A stretch of DNA of 25,365 nt from MWDT01 sp035506315 (GTDB lineage Bacteria; Verrucomicrobiota; Verrucomicrobiia; Opitutales; Opitutaceae): NCBI GenBank assembly GCA_035506315.1, contig DATJPQ010000002.1, forward strand, positions 1 to 25,365, given 5' to 3'. The position numbers and the translations under genes are program-made. The stretch's first letter is position 1. Each line of letters starts with the position of its first letter. The notes beneath the pieces are model-generated. The model was not told the DNA's origin and made no database searches. It worked only from the letters and a program-made list of their open reading frames with translations. Shown here in pieces: positions 8,339 through 15,630 of this stretch.

Positions 8339-8704
8339 TCAGACCGGCATGCGCATGAGTTCCTGATAGGAATCAACCAGCTTGTTGCGCACCTGGACCA
8401 TAAGCGAAAAGGCGACCGACGCCTCCTGCATGGCAATGACGGATTGGTGGAGTTGATCGTTTTGCCCCAGGAGCACCTGACGCGAGAGTTGCGAGGCCTC
8501 GGTTTGTTTCGCGTCAACCGCGTTGACGAGGTTGTCGAAGAGCTGGCCGAACCCACCGGGTTGCACGACCTCCGTGCCCGTGGTCGTCGCGGTCTTGGGC
8601 GTGATCGGAGTTGCGACGGGACTCAAGCCGTCGGGCTGCATCACGCCAGTGAGCCGGGGTAAAGTGGAAGAGGTGAGCCCGGTGACGGAACCGATGAGTG
8701 ACAT
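8339..8704 (-). CDS. fliE: Flagellar hook-basal body complex protein FliE
   Basis: This 121-aa protein has a variable Thr/Pro-rich N-terminus (about 1-50) and a conserved C-terminal part (about 51-121). The latter contains FGQLFDNLVNAVDAKQTEA and the FliE-type ending SVAFSLMVQVRNKLVDSYQ followed by ELMRMPV. FliE is the adaptor between the MS ring and the proximal rod and is exported by the flagellar apparatus. It lies between flgC and fliF in the standard flgBC-fliE order. The upstream leader contains repeated GTGAAG-type hexamers (plus-strand reading) and no obvious Shine-Dalgarno. Confidence 0.94.
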   Translation of the reverse strand: MSLIGSVTGLTSSTLPRLTGVMQPDGLSPVATPITPKTATTTGTEVVQPGGFGQLFDNLVNAVDAKQTEASQLSRQVLLGQNDQLHQSVIAMQEASVAFSLMVQVRNKLVDSYQELMRMPV

Positions 8705-8771
8705 AGGGTGAAGGTGGGAGTGAAGGTGAAGGGGGAAGGCGGAGAGAGGCGAAACGCAGGGCTAAGCCGGG

Positions 8772-9200
8772 TCAGCGGCCGATTTCGAGGGCCTTGAGTG
8801 CCATCTGCTTCGCGCTTTTAACGACGGAGAGATTGGCCTCGTAGGCGCGCGTGGCGGTGATGAGGTCGACCATTTCGTAGGCCAGATTGACGTTGGGCAT
8901 CACGACCGTGCCGGTCGCATCCGCATCGGGATGCTGCGGATCGTAAACGCGCTGCCCGGGGGTCGGATCGCCCTGGATCGAAGCCACCCGCACGCTCTGC
9001 AGCGGCATGCCGCCATCCGCGGTGCTGCCGGTGCGGTTGACCAGCTCCGTTTCAAACGAAACGGTCTGCCGCTGGTAGGGCAGCCCATTGGGACCACGCG
9101 TGGTCTGGGCGTTGGCAATGTTTTGCGCGACGATATCGAGCCGGGTTTTCTGGGCGTTGAGCGCGCTGGCCGATACGTCGATGCCGGAAATGAGGTTCAT
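8772..9200 (-). CDS. flgC: Flagellar proximal rod protein FlgC
   Basis: This 142-aa protein has the rod-family N-terminal motif SASALNAQKTRLDIVAQNIA then NAQT (about 10-33). The middle carries VYDPQHPDADATGTVVMPNV, and the C-terminal motif is MVDLITATRAYEANLSVVK followed by SAKQMALKALEIGR. These are hallmarks of FlgC. It forms part of the proximal rod with FlgB, FlgF and FliE. The ATG at 9200 has a GGAG four bases upstream. The flgB stop lies 54 nt upstream. Confidence 0.97.
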   Translation of the reverse strand: MNLISGIDVSASALNAQKTRLDIVAQNIANAQTTRGPNGLPYQRQTVSFETELVNRTGSTADGGMPLQSVRVASIQGDPTPGQRVYDPQHPDADATGTVVMPNVNLAYEMVDLITATRAYEANLSVVKSAKQMALKALEIGR

Positions 9201-9254
9201 GCGGCTCCAGTTGAAATTTTTGGGTGAGGTGCCGGCAGCACGGGGCTAACCGGA

Positions 9255-9641
9255 TCAGGTGACGTTGCCGGTGATGGCGACGCGCAGTTGCTTGATGTTA
9301 TAGCTGACGAGGTCGCTGAGATATTCGTAATCCACGCTGTTGCGGTTCATTTCGAGCAATTCGCGCTCGACCTCCACCGAATTGCCGTCGGGCCGCACGC
9401 TGCGGGCGTGTTGATCTTCAGCGAGGTGCGGCTGGAGCGTGCTTAACGCTTGGGGACTGGCGCCATTGGCCAGACGGGCCGTGAGCTCCGTGGCAAAATC
9501 GGGCGCAATATCGAGACGCCGATAACCGGGGGTTTCGGCGTTGGCGATATTGGAGGCGATGGCTTCTTGACGCAGGGAGGAGGCGTCGAGAAGTTTCCGG
9601 GCCAACTGATAGGTGTCGGACTGGAAAATAGGGTCGATCAT
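9255..9641 (-). CDS. flgB: Flagellar proximal rod protein FlgB
   Basis: The chosen start ATG at 9641 gives 128 aa beginning MIDPIFQSDTYQLARKLLDA, the usual FlgB beginning. An in-frame ATG at 9692 would add 17 residues (MQDNGSSWHPRCYFCTS) that do not resemble FlgB, so I do not use it, although neither start has a strong Shine-Dalgarno. The rod motif RQEAIASNIANAETPGYRRL lies near residues 23-42, and the C-terminus VDYEYLSDLVSYNIKQLRVA is also typical. FlgB is the most proximal rod protein, joined to FliE. It is the first gene of this minus-strand operon and diverges from cheR. Confidence 0.95.
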   Translation of the reverse strand: MIDPIFQSDTYQLARKLLDASSLRQEAIASNIANAETPGYRRLDIAPDFATELTARLANGASPQALSTLQPHLAEDQHARSVRPDGNSVEVERELLEMNRNSVDYEYLSDLVSYNIKQLRVAITGNVT

Positions 9642-9866
9642 GCTGGTGCAGAAATAGCAACGGGGGTGCCACGACGATCCGTTGTCCTGCATCGTCCCTA
9701 AGTGCGAACGTTTTAAAAATTTCGCCCCTCATCGCCGGCCCCCCTTCATTGCCGGTGGTTAAACTCGGATGCCGCTTGCGGCAGATTTTGCCGGCAGTTA
9801 GGTTCTTTTCGCCATGCCGTCGCTTCAGCAGCCATAAAACCGGTCGATTACCTAAGTTGTCGTCTC
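9642..9866. promoter_or_regulatory. Divergent flgB/cheR intergenic region with a small hairpin
   Basis: This 225-bp gap must hold the promoters of both the flagellar operon (minus) and cheR (plus). I did not find a convincing sigma-28 or sigma-54 site here on either strand. A perfect inverted repeat, TGCCGCTTGCGGCA, lies at 9770-9783; as RNA it would form a five-pair stem with a CUUG tetraloop. A run TTTTAAAAATTT at about 9710-9721 is locally AT-rich and could be part of a promoter. Confidence 0.5.
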
Positions 9867-10700
9867 ATGATCAGGGATAGTGATTACGAATTCATCCGCC
9901 AGCTCGTCTATCGACGCAGCCGCATCAATTTGGGGCCGGACAAGCGTGAGCTTGTTGTCGCGCGCCTCAACAAGCGTCTGCGTGCGACCAGAATTCCCAC
10001 GATCAGCGATTACTGTCACTACCTGAAGGACCAGCCGGACGAAGAGGAATTGTGCAACCTGATCGATGTGATTTCCACCAATCACACCTACTTTTTTCGC
10101 GAAGCCGAACACTTCGAATTCCTCCGGACGCACATCCTCGCCGACATGGCCCGCCGGCACACCGCCGAGCGCTGGTCGTGTTTCAATGCCTGGAGCGCCG
10201 CCTGTTCTTCGGGCGAAGAGCCCTACTCCATCGCCATCACGGTGGCGGAATTCTTTCAAAGGAACCAGATCACCTGGCCGTGGCGCATCGAGGCCACCGA
10301 CATTTCGCACCGGGTGCTGCAGAAGGCGCGCACCGGAGTCTACCGCGAGGATGCCATAGCCAAGGTGCCGCGCGAGATCTTCTCCACGCATTTTCAAAAA
10401 GGCTACGGTCCGCAGGCCGGTAACTACCGGATAAAACCACAGCTCGCCGAAATGGTGACTTTCCGTCAACTTAACCTGCTCGAAAACGAACCGCCCGTCC
10501 GCGATCCCTTCCACGTGATCTTTTGTCGCAATGTGATGATCTATTTCGACCACCCCACCCAGGAGGAGCTCGTGCACCGTCTGGCCCGCCGGCTGGTGCC
10601 CGGCGGTTATCTGCTGGTCGGTCATTCCGAAAGCCTCACGGCCATCCGGCACGGACTCGAAGTGGTACGCCCCGCCATCTATCGCCGGCCTTTGACCTGA
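9867..10700 (+). CDS. cheR: Chemotaxis protein methyltransferase CheR
   Basis: This 277-aa protein has the CheR N-terminal helical domain (about 1-65) followed by the SAM-dependent methyltransferase domain. Visible motifs are TNHTYFFREAEHFEFLR (about 71-87), the SAM-binding loop AWSAACSSGEEPYSIA (about 108-123), IEATDISHRVLQKA (about 141-154), and FHVIFCRNVMIYFD (about 215-228). The C-terminal GGYLLVGHSES (about 246-256) is also conserved. CheR methylates glutamates on chemoreceptors, opposing CheB in adaptation. There is no C-terminal pentapeptide-binding or TPR extension. It is followed after only 6 bp by cheB. Confidence 0.97.
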   Translation: MIRDSDYEFIRQLVYRRSRINLGPDKRELVVARLNKRLRATRIPTISDYCHYLKDQPDEEELCNLIDVISTNHTYFFREAEHFEFLRTHILADMARRHTAERWSCFNAWSAACSSGEEPYSIAITVAEFFQRNQITWPWRIEATDISHRVLQKARTGVYREDAIAKVPREIFSTHFQKGYGPQAGNYRIKPQLAEMVTFRQLNLLENEPPVRDPFHVIFCRNVMIYFDHPTQEELVHRLARRLVPGGYLLVGHSESLTAIRHGLEVVRPAIYRRPLT

Positions 10701-10706
10701 TTCACC

Positions 10707-11840
10707 ATGCCCAGCTTTTCCCGTAAAAAAGTCCGCGTCCTCGTGGTCGATGACTCCTCCATCGTCCGCAAGCTCGTCACAGAAGCACTCTCCTCCGACC
10801 CCGGGATCGAGGTGGTCGGTACCGCCGTCGACCCGTACATGGCGCGAGACAAGATCAAGGAGCTCCAGCCCGATGTGCTCACCCTCGACATCGAGATGCC
10901 GCGCATGGACGGCCTCACGTTCCTGCAACTGATCATGGAGCACCGGCCGATGCCGGTGATCATCATGAGCTCGCACACGCCGCGCAGCTCCCGGACCGCG
11001 TTGGAGGCCCTGCGGATGGGTGCGGTGGATGTACTCAGCAAGCCCGACGGTCCCTACTCGTTCGGCGACCTCGGCCCGCAGTTGATCGAAATGGTCAAGG
11101 CCGCCGCGGGCGCCAAGTTGCGCCTGCCGGGCATGGAAAGTGCGGATGACGCCGGTCCCGCGGATGCCACCCCGGCCGCCAAGGGTCCACCCCTCACCAT
11201 CTCGGTCACGGATCAGCGCGCCATCATCCTGCTGGGCGCTTCCACGGGCGGTACCGAGGCCTTGAGCGATGTGCTCCGGCAGCTGCCCTGCAATCTGCCG
11301 CCCATCGTCATGGTGCAGCACATTCCTCCGCATTTTTCCCAGGCGTTCGCCGAGCGGCTCAACAAACTGTGCCGCATCGAAGTGCGCGAAGCCAAGGACG
11401 GCGACTGGCTCCGCCCCGGCCTGGCCCTGCTGGCGCCCGGCAACTTTCATATGGTTCTTCACCGGGTCGGAGAGCGCTATCGCGTGCGGGTGACCGACGG
11501 TCCCATGGTCTGGCACCAACGCCCCGCCGTCGATCCGTTGTTCCAGTCCGCGGCCGACTGCGCCGGTTCGCATGCGATCGCCGGCGTGCTCACCGGCATG
11601 GGCAAGGATGGAGCGGAAGGGCTCCTGCGCCTGCGCAAGGAAGGCGCCACGACCTTTGCCCAGGACGAGGCCACCAGCGTTGTCTATGGCATGCCGCGGG
11701 TCGCGTGGGAGAACGGCGGCGCCCAGCGTCAATTGCCGCTGGAAAAGATTGCGGATTTCCTGATCCGCGCCAGCATTTCACTTCCCGCACCGACCCCGCC
11801 CCCGGCGCCCGCCACCTCTTCCACTCCGGATTCGGCATGA
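10707..11840 (+). CDS. cheB: Chemotaxis response regulator protein-glutamate methylesterase CheB
   Basis: This 377-aa protein has a receiver domain (about 8-130) with acidic residues DD (15-16), phosphoacceptor D61 (LTLDIEMPRMDG) and K112 (SKPDG). A linker of about 40 residues leads to the methylesterase domain (about 170-360). The catalytic residues are S179 (GASTGGTEAL), H205 (VQHIPPHF) and D301 (TGMGKDGAEG). CheA-P phosphorylates it, and the active form removes methyl groups from, or deamidates, receptor glutamates. The stop codon overlaps the start of the next gene (ATGA), so the response regulator downstream is probably translationally coupled to it. The last 20 residues are Pro/Ala/Ser-rich. 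Confidence 0.97.
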   Translation: MPSFSRKKVRVLVVDDSSIVRKLVTEALSSDPGIEVVGTAVDPYMARDKIKELQPDVLTLDIEMPRMDGLTFLQLIMEHRPMPVIIMSSHTPRSSRTALEALRMGAVDVLSKPDGPYSFGDLGPQLIEMVKAAAGAKLRLPGMESADDAGPADATPAAKGPPLTISVTDQRAIILLGASTGGTEALSDVLRQLPCNLPPIVMVQHIPPHFSQAFAERLNKLCRIEVREAKDGDWLRPGLALLAPGNFHMVLHRVGERYRVRVTDGPMVWHQRPAVDPLFQSAADCAGSHAIAGVLTGMGKDGAEGLLRLRKEGATTFAQDEATSVVYGMPRVAWENGGAQRQLPLEKIADFLIRASISLPAPTPPPAPATSSTPDSA

Positions 11841-13111
11841 CTGCAACTCCCCCCAACTCCACCCTGACCCCGATCCTCATCGTTGACGATGAGCCCATCG
11901 TGCTGGCCGCGCTCAAGGAAACACTCGAACGCGAACACTATCACGTGGTGACGTCCACCAGTCCCACCAAGGCGCTGGAGCTCGTCGCCCGGCAGGAATT
12001 CTCCGTCATTATTTCCGACCAGCGCATGCCCGAAATGACGGGCCTCGATTTTCTCACCGAGTGCAAGAAGCACCAGCCGCATGCCTCGCGCATCCTGATC
12101 ACCGCCGTCCTCTCGCTCCCCACGATCATCGATGCGATCAACAAGGGCGAGATCTTCCGTTTCATCGCCAAGCCGTGGCTGCGCGAGGAGCTCACGGCGA
12201 CGATCCGTAACGCCTATCAACGCTACGAGCTCATCATCCATAATGCGCAACTGACGGGCGAGACCCAGCACCTCAACGAACGCCTCAAGGCTGCCAACTC
12301 CGCCCTCGAACAAAAAGTCCGCGACCTCGAGGCGCAGAAAAAGGAGCTCGATACCGCGAACCAGCGCCTCACGGAGAGCTACGATCACTCGCTGGAACTC
12401 TGTACCCGCATCCTGGCGACCTACGATCCGCTCTTCGGCGGCCAGACCCGGACCCTGGTCGAGGTCGCGCAGAAGATGACCGAGACCGCGCACTTCACCG
12501 AAAACGAGCGCAGCGTGCTCACCGCCAGCGCGCGCCTCTGCGACCTGGGCCTGATCGGCGTGTCGCGCGAGCTGCTGCGGGCCTTCCGCCAGCATCCGGA
12601 CCGCCTCACGGAGCGCGAACGGCAGACCATGCACAGCCATCCGATTTACAGCCAGACGCTCGCCTCGTTCGTGGACCCGCGGTCCGCCGTCGGCGAGACG
12701 ATCCGGGCGCATCACGAACGCTTCGACGGCGAGGGTTATCCCGACGGATTGTCCGGGCAGGCCATTCCCTGGACGGCCCGGTGCCTGGCCGTGGCGGTAT
12801 ACTACGTCGAAAGCAGCCTGCCGCGCGAACAGGCGATCGAACAGGTGCTCGCCGAGTCGGGCAAGGGGCTCGATCCGGAGGCCGTGCGTCTTTTCCTCCA
12901 GGCGACCAACCTGCTCAACCTGCCCAAGCAGGTGCGCGAGGTCATGCTCGACGAATTGCAGCCCGGGATGGTGCTGGCCAACGGCCTGCACAGCCCCCAC
13001 GGCATGCTGCTCATCGGCGAAGGCCAGCCGCTGAGCCAGGCGATGATCACTAAAATTCGCAGCCACAACCTCGTGGCTCCGATCAGCCAGCGTCTGCTGG
13101 TGTATTCATAA
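11837..13111 (+). CDS. Response regulator with coiled coil and degenerate HD-GYP output domain
   Basis: I chose the ATG at 11837, overlapping the cheB stop; the frame is open upstream but inside cheB. The 424-aa product has a receiver domain (about 12-130) with D17/D18, phosphoacceptor D61 (IISDQRMPEMTG) and K112, then a coiled coil (about 135-182). An HD-GYP-related domain (about 185-365) keeps HHERFDGEGYPDGLSG (292-307) and the HSHP motif (266-269). The signature HDxGK is replaced by CDLGL (235-239), and the usual later D-x-x-DAL region reads VAVYYVES (318-325). HD-GYP proteins normally hydrolyse cyclic di-GMP using metal held by these residues, so catalysis is probably lost or altered here. 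The C-terminal piece contains LQPGMVLANGL. Its place in the che operon suggests a motility-linked output. Confidence 0.85.
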   Translation: MTATPPNSTLTPILIVDDEPIVLAALKETLEREHYHVVTSTSPTKALELVARQEFSVIISDQRMPEMTGLDFLTECKKHQPHASRILITAVLSLPTIIDAINKGEIFRFIAKPWLREELTATIRNAYQRYELIIHNAQLTGETQHLNERLKAANSALEQKVRDLEAQKKELDTANQRLTESYDHSLELCTRILATYDPLFGGQTRTLVEVAQKMTETAHFTENERSVLTASARLCDLGLIGVSRELLRAFRQHPDRLTERERQTMHSHPIYSQTLASFVDPRSAVGETIRAHHERFDGEGYPDGLSGQAIPWTARCLAVAVYYVESSLPREQAIEQVLAESGKGLDPEAVRLFLQATNLLNLPKQVREVMLDELQPGMVLANGLHSPHGMLLIGEGQPLSQAMITKIRSHNLVAPISQRLLVYS

Positions 13112-13396
13112 TCTGGCGCCTTGAACCCGGTGCGACGCAGGCGGCCGGCCTTGGGGCTACCACGGTCATGGGTCGGCCCGTACCGGCTTGGCGGGCCCAT
13201 GGAATCGCGCAAAACCAGCGATCAATTTGCATCAGGTTTGACTGCGAAAATCCCGCCGGAATGCCGGTTTAGGGTAAAGTTCAAACGCCCCGGGCCGAAG
13301 TTACGAATGTCGGCCTATGCTCGGCCGGCTTGCATGGCATTTCCGCAACATTTTCCCTCCAGTGCGTTTCCCGCTTGGAACGCGCCCGGCTGAACC
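13112..13396. other. 285-bp gap before cheD with a strong hairpin
   Basis: No gene is visible. A long inverted repeat spans 13167-13201: CATGGG, TC, GGCCCG, an 11-nt loop, then CGGGCC, CATG. It has no T-run after it on the plus strand, so it is not a classical intrinsic terminator, though it could slow or end transcription from the cheR-cheB operon. The second half of the gap holds the sigma-28-type promoter listed separately. Confidence 0.6.
13275..13301 (+). promoter_or_regulatory. Sigma-28 (FliA)-type promoter for cheD
   Basis: TAAAGTTC at 13275-13282, an 11-nt spacer, then GCCGAAGT at 13294-13301. The well-known flagellar sigma-28 consensus is TAAAGTTT-N11-GCCGATAA; this matches 7 of 8 in the -35 element and the first five bases of the -10 with exact spacing. 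It implies a leader of about 90 nt before the cheD ATG. Two other sites of the same design precede cheA and cheW. Confidence 0.72.
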
Positions 13397-13921
13397 ATGG
13401 CCGGATCTCCCACCATCGCCTCCATTTTTGCCCACAAGGTCGTGATCGGCGTGGGCGACATGGCGGTATCGAACAATTCCAACGCCACTCTGAGCACCTA
13501 TGCGCTCGGTTCGTGCGTGGGAGTGATCGCGTACGATCCGCTCATCCGGGCCGGTGGTATCCTGCATCTCATGCTGCCCGAGTCGCGCTTGTCGCCGGAC
13601 AAGGCGGCCACGCAGCCCGCCATGTTTGCCGACACGGGATTACCCCTGCTCTTCAATGCCCTGTTCGGCATGCGCTGCGAGTTCAACCGGCTCCGCCTCT
13701 TCATCGCCGGCGGCGCGAGCGTGGTCAACGGCGCCGATCCCTTCCGGATTGGCGACCGCAACCTCACGGCGGTGAAACGATTCCTGCAGGGCTGCCCGTG
13801 CACGATCACCGGCTACGATGTGGGGGGCACGATCAACCGCACCGTGCATCTCGAGGTCGGCAGCGGACAGGTGACGCTGCGTCTGCCGGACAGCACGCGC
13901 CAGCACGCGCTCTCCGCCTGA
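13397..13921 (+). CDS. cheD: Chemoreceptor glutamine deamidase CheD
   Basis: This 174-aa protein carries the CheD signature YALGSCVGVIAYDP, with the catalytic cysteine at about residue 40, and GGILHLMLPES, with the catalytic histidine at about 57. A later core strand region is RLRLFIAGGASVVNGADPF, and the GDRN motif follows. CheD deamidates glutamines of chemoreceptors and in many bacteria binds CheC. No cheC is present in this window. It is separated from cheR-cheB by 285 bp and has its own sigma-28-type promoter, so it is probably an independent late flagellar transcript. The ATG at 13397 is the only reasonable start. Confidence 0.95.
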   Translation: MAGSPTIASIFAHKVVIGVGDMAVSNNSNATLSTYALGSCVGVIAYDPLIRAGGILHLMLPESRLSPDKAATQPAMFADTGLPLLFNALFGMRCEFNRLRLFIAGGASVVNGADPFRIGDRNLTAVKRFLQGCPCTITGYDVGGTINRTVHLEVGSGQVTLRLPDSTRQHALSA

Positions 13922-13943
13922 GCTCAAATTCTGCGGCCCAGTC

Positions 13944-13984
13944 AAAAAAAGATCGGCCCGGGCGCCCCGGCGCCTCGGGCCGAT
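13944..13984 (-). terminator. Intrinsic terminator for the minus-strand glycosyltransferase gene
   Basis: A GC-rich hairpin of about 15 bp with one bulged base, arms ATCGGCCCG-GGCGCC and GGCGCC-T-CGGGCCGAT (13952-13984), is followed on the minus strand by TCTTTTTTTGAC. The T-tract lies only on the minus-strand 3' side, so the terminator serves the leftward gene ending at 14119, about 135 bp away, rather than cheD. Confidence 0.8.
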
Positions 13985-14080
13985 GCAACCCCAACAATGA
14001 ATCAGCCCGCACGGTAATCGACACGCGCCGGCCCGGACTTGAGGCCAAACACTGGGGTCATGACTAAGCTGGAAATGCAG

Positions 14081-14107
14081 GGCGGGGTCGCCGAACCCCG
14101 CCGTTTT
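14081..14107 (+). terminator. Intrinsic terminator downstream of cheD
   Basis: Inverted repeat GGCGGGGT - CGCCGA - ACCCCGCC (14081-14102), an 8-bp stem with a 6-nt loop, followed on the plus strand by GTTTTCCC. It would end rightward transcription from cheD just before the convergent gene. Confidence 0.7.
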
Positions 14108-14118
14108 CCCTTTCCGGC

Positions 14119-15630
14119 TCAAAGCTCGGCCGGATCGATGGGGCAATACTTGCCGCCGGGAACCCTGCGCTCGAACACCAGGAAATGGTCGTCCAGATAG
14201 GTGCAGCCGTAGTGCTGCAGCATGGTTGCAAACAACTGACGCCGGAATGGCCCGCTGAAGCGGCTGAGACTCGGTACCGACCAGGCAAAATTGCCGTTTC
14301 GAAAACGACACAGCGCCACCACCGGCACCTGCTCGTTGACGATGAGCTGGCGCAGGCGCTCCATGGTCAAAATGTGCCGGCGCAGCGCGGTCTGGTCGTC
14401 CATCTCGACGGTGACGCCAAACTTTCCCAGCTCCAGTCCTGCCGGCACGTCTCTTTGTGCCGCGAGCGCGATCTCTGGCATGGGCGTCAGCACCTTGTCT
14501 TCCGGCCGGGTGTGATTGCGCACATAAGCGCCCGTGCGGTCGACGGCCTCCAGGTAGCCGTCGAGAAAAATTTCGGAGGGGACGTGGAAAAGTCCGCCGA
14601 TGGTCAGCGACAACAAGACCAGGGGGAACCCCACCGTCATCGCGCGGGAGGAGCCTGGTGCCGGCCCGAACAGACAGCCGCTCCCGACGATCACCAACGA
14701 CAGGCAGGGCGTCGCGTAGTCCGTCAGCACTTCGGGCAGACCGGCGGAAAGGATCCAGCCGGCGAGCCCGGCCAAAAGGATCCAGCCGCCGGGTTCGCGT
14801 GGCTTGCGCCAGGCTTGCGCGAGCGAAACGGTCGCGAGCAACGCAATGCCCGGTACGAACGCGATCGACTGCCCGAGGGAATGCAGATGCTGTGACAGCG
14901 AGGCGCCTCTCGAGTGATACGGGATGTTGTACAAGAGTGGCCAGAACCAGGCGTTCATCGGGTCGGCGGCAAAAAACGGGCCCAGGATCAAGAGTACGGT
15001 CAGGACCGGCACGGTGACCAGCAGTGTCCAGGACAGCCGGGGTTTTTCCAGCACCGCGAGTCCCGCCCATAATCCCCCCACGGCCGGCAGGACGGTTAAA
15101 CGACACCCCACGGCCAGTGTGCCCGCGAGACTGAAGAGCGCCAGTTTGAGCAACGGCCGGTCCGGGATGAAATAGGTCATCGCCGCCACCACCAGCCACA
15201 GTTGGGCCCAGGCATAGGTTTTGCCGATGGTGTCGTAGTACAGCAGGGGCACGCACAGGCACCAGCTGAGCACCAGCGCGGCGCAATGCCCCCAGCGGAC
15301 GCCGTTGCGCCGCCACAGCAGCAGTCCGAGGACCAGGGCGAGCGCGCCGCAGGCGGCGTTGATCCAGCGCTGCTCCCGTACGCCGTAGCCCGTGACCTTC
15401 ATGGCCGCGCCCTGCAGATAAGGCAGGAGGGGCGTCTGGTTGTAGGCAAAATCCCGGTACGGCACGCGACCGCGCATGGCCTCCCGCGCCACGTAGGCGT
15501 AAAATCCCTCGTCGAAATTGAGCATCCCGTGCCGGACGAAGCAGCCGGCGAGGCCAAGGTAGAGCCCGGCCACGAGCCCGACGGCCAGCAGCTTCCGCCC
15601 TGTTTCCTCCGCCAGCATGAGGCGCGACAT
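14119..15630 (-). CDS. GT-C type membrane glycosyltransferase (GT39/ArnT-like)
   Basis: The chosen start is the ATG at 15630 (MSRLMLAEETGRKLL); an in-frame TTG three codons upstream is possible. The 503-aa product has an N-terminal membrane segment (about 13-30). The GT-C signature loop follows it: LNFDEGFYAYVAREAMRG (about 37-54), with the D40-E41 pair expected to be catalytic, then VPYRDFAYNQTPLLPYL. About eight to ten more hydrophobic segments extend to residue 350. The C-terminal 150 residues are soluble and probably periplasmic, with HILTMERLRQLI. Such enzymes move a sugar from a polyprenyl-phosphate donor to lipid, glycan or protein on the outer face of the inner membrane. The acceptor cannot be read from sequence. 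Its place among motility genes makes surface or flagellar glycosylation conceivable but unproven. Confidence 0.72.
   Translation of the reverse strand: MSRLMLAEETGRKLLAVGLVAGLYLGLAGCFVRHGMLNFDEGFYAYVAREAMRGRVPYRDFAYNQTPLLPYLQGAAMKVTGYGVREQRWINAACGALALVLGLLLWRRNGVRWGHCAALVLSWCLCVPLLYYDTIGKTYAWAQLWLVVAAMTYFIPDRPLLKLALFSLAGTLAVGCRLTVLPAVGGLWAGLAVLEKPRLSWTLLVTVPVLTVLLILGPFFAADPMNAWFWPLLYNIPYHSRGASLSQHLHSLGQSIAFVPGIALLATVSLAQAWRKPREPGGWILLAGLAGWILSAGLPEVLTDYATPCLSLVIVGSGCLFGPAPGSSRAMTVGFPLVLLSLTIGGLFHVPSEIFLDGYLEAVDRTGAYVRNHTRPEDKVLTPMPEIALAAQRDVPAGLELGKFGVTVEMDDQTALRRHILTMERLRQLIVNEQVPVVALCRFRNGNFAWSVPSLSRFSGPFRRQLFATMLQHYGCTYLDDHFLVFERRVPGGKYCPIDPAEL

Noticed and set aside
9642..9866. Sigma-54 or sigma-28 promoters between flgB and cheR
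   Set aside because: GG-N10-GC and TAAA-N15-GCCG searches by eye gave only weak matches with wrong spacing or poor -24 or -10 elements.
9852..13066. Long minus-strand frames (626 and 445 aa) opposite cheR-cheB and the response regulator
   Set aside because: The plus strand encodes unmistakable conserved proteins; the antisense frames are stop-poor because of high GC.
13112..13200. Possible cyclic di-GMP (GEMM) riboswitch suggested by GACGCAGGC and GGCTACC pieces
   Set aside because: I could not build the expected P2 and P3 helices or find the conserved GGCAAACC-like strand, and the element lies upstream of, not within, the cheD transcript predicted from the sigma-28 site. A covariance-model search would settle it.
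13640..15316. Minus-strand 558-aa frame spanning cheD and the glycosyltransferase
   Set aside because: It overlaps two real genes and two terminators, and is Arg/Gly/Pro-rich without motifs.
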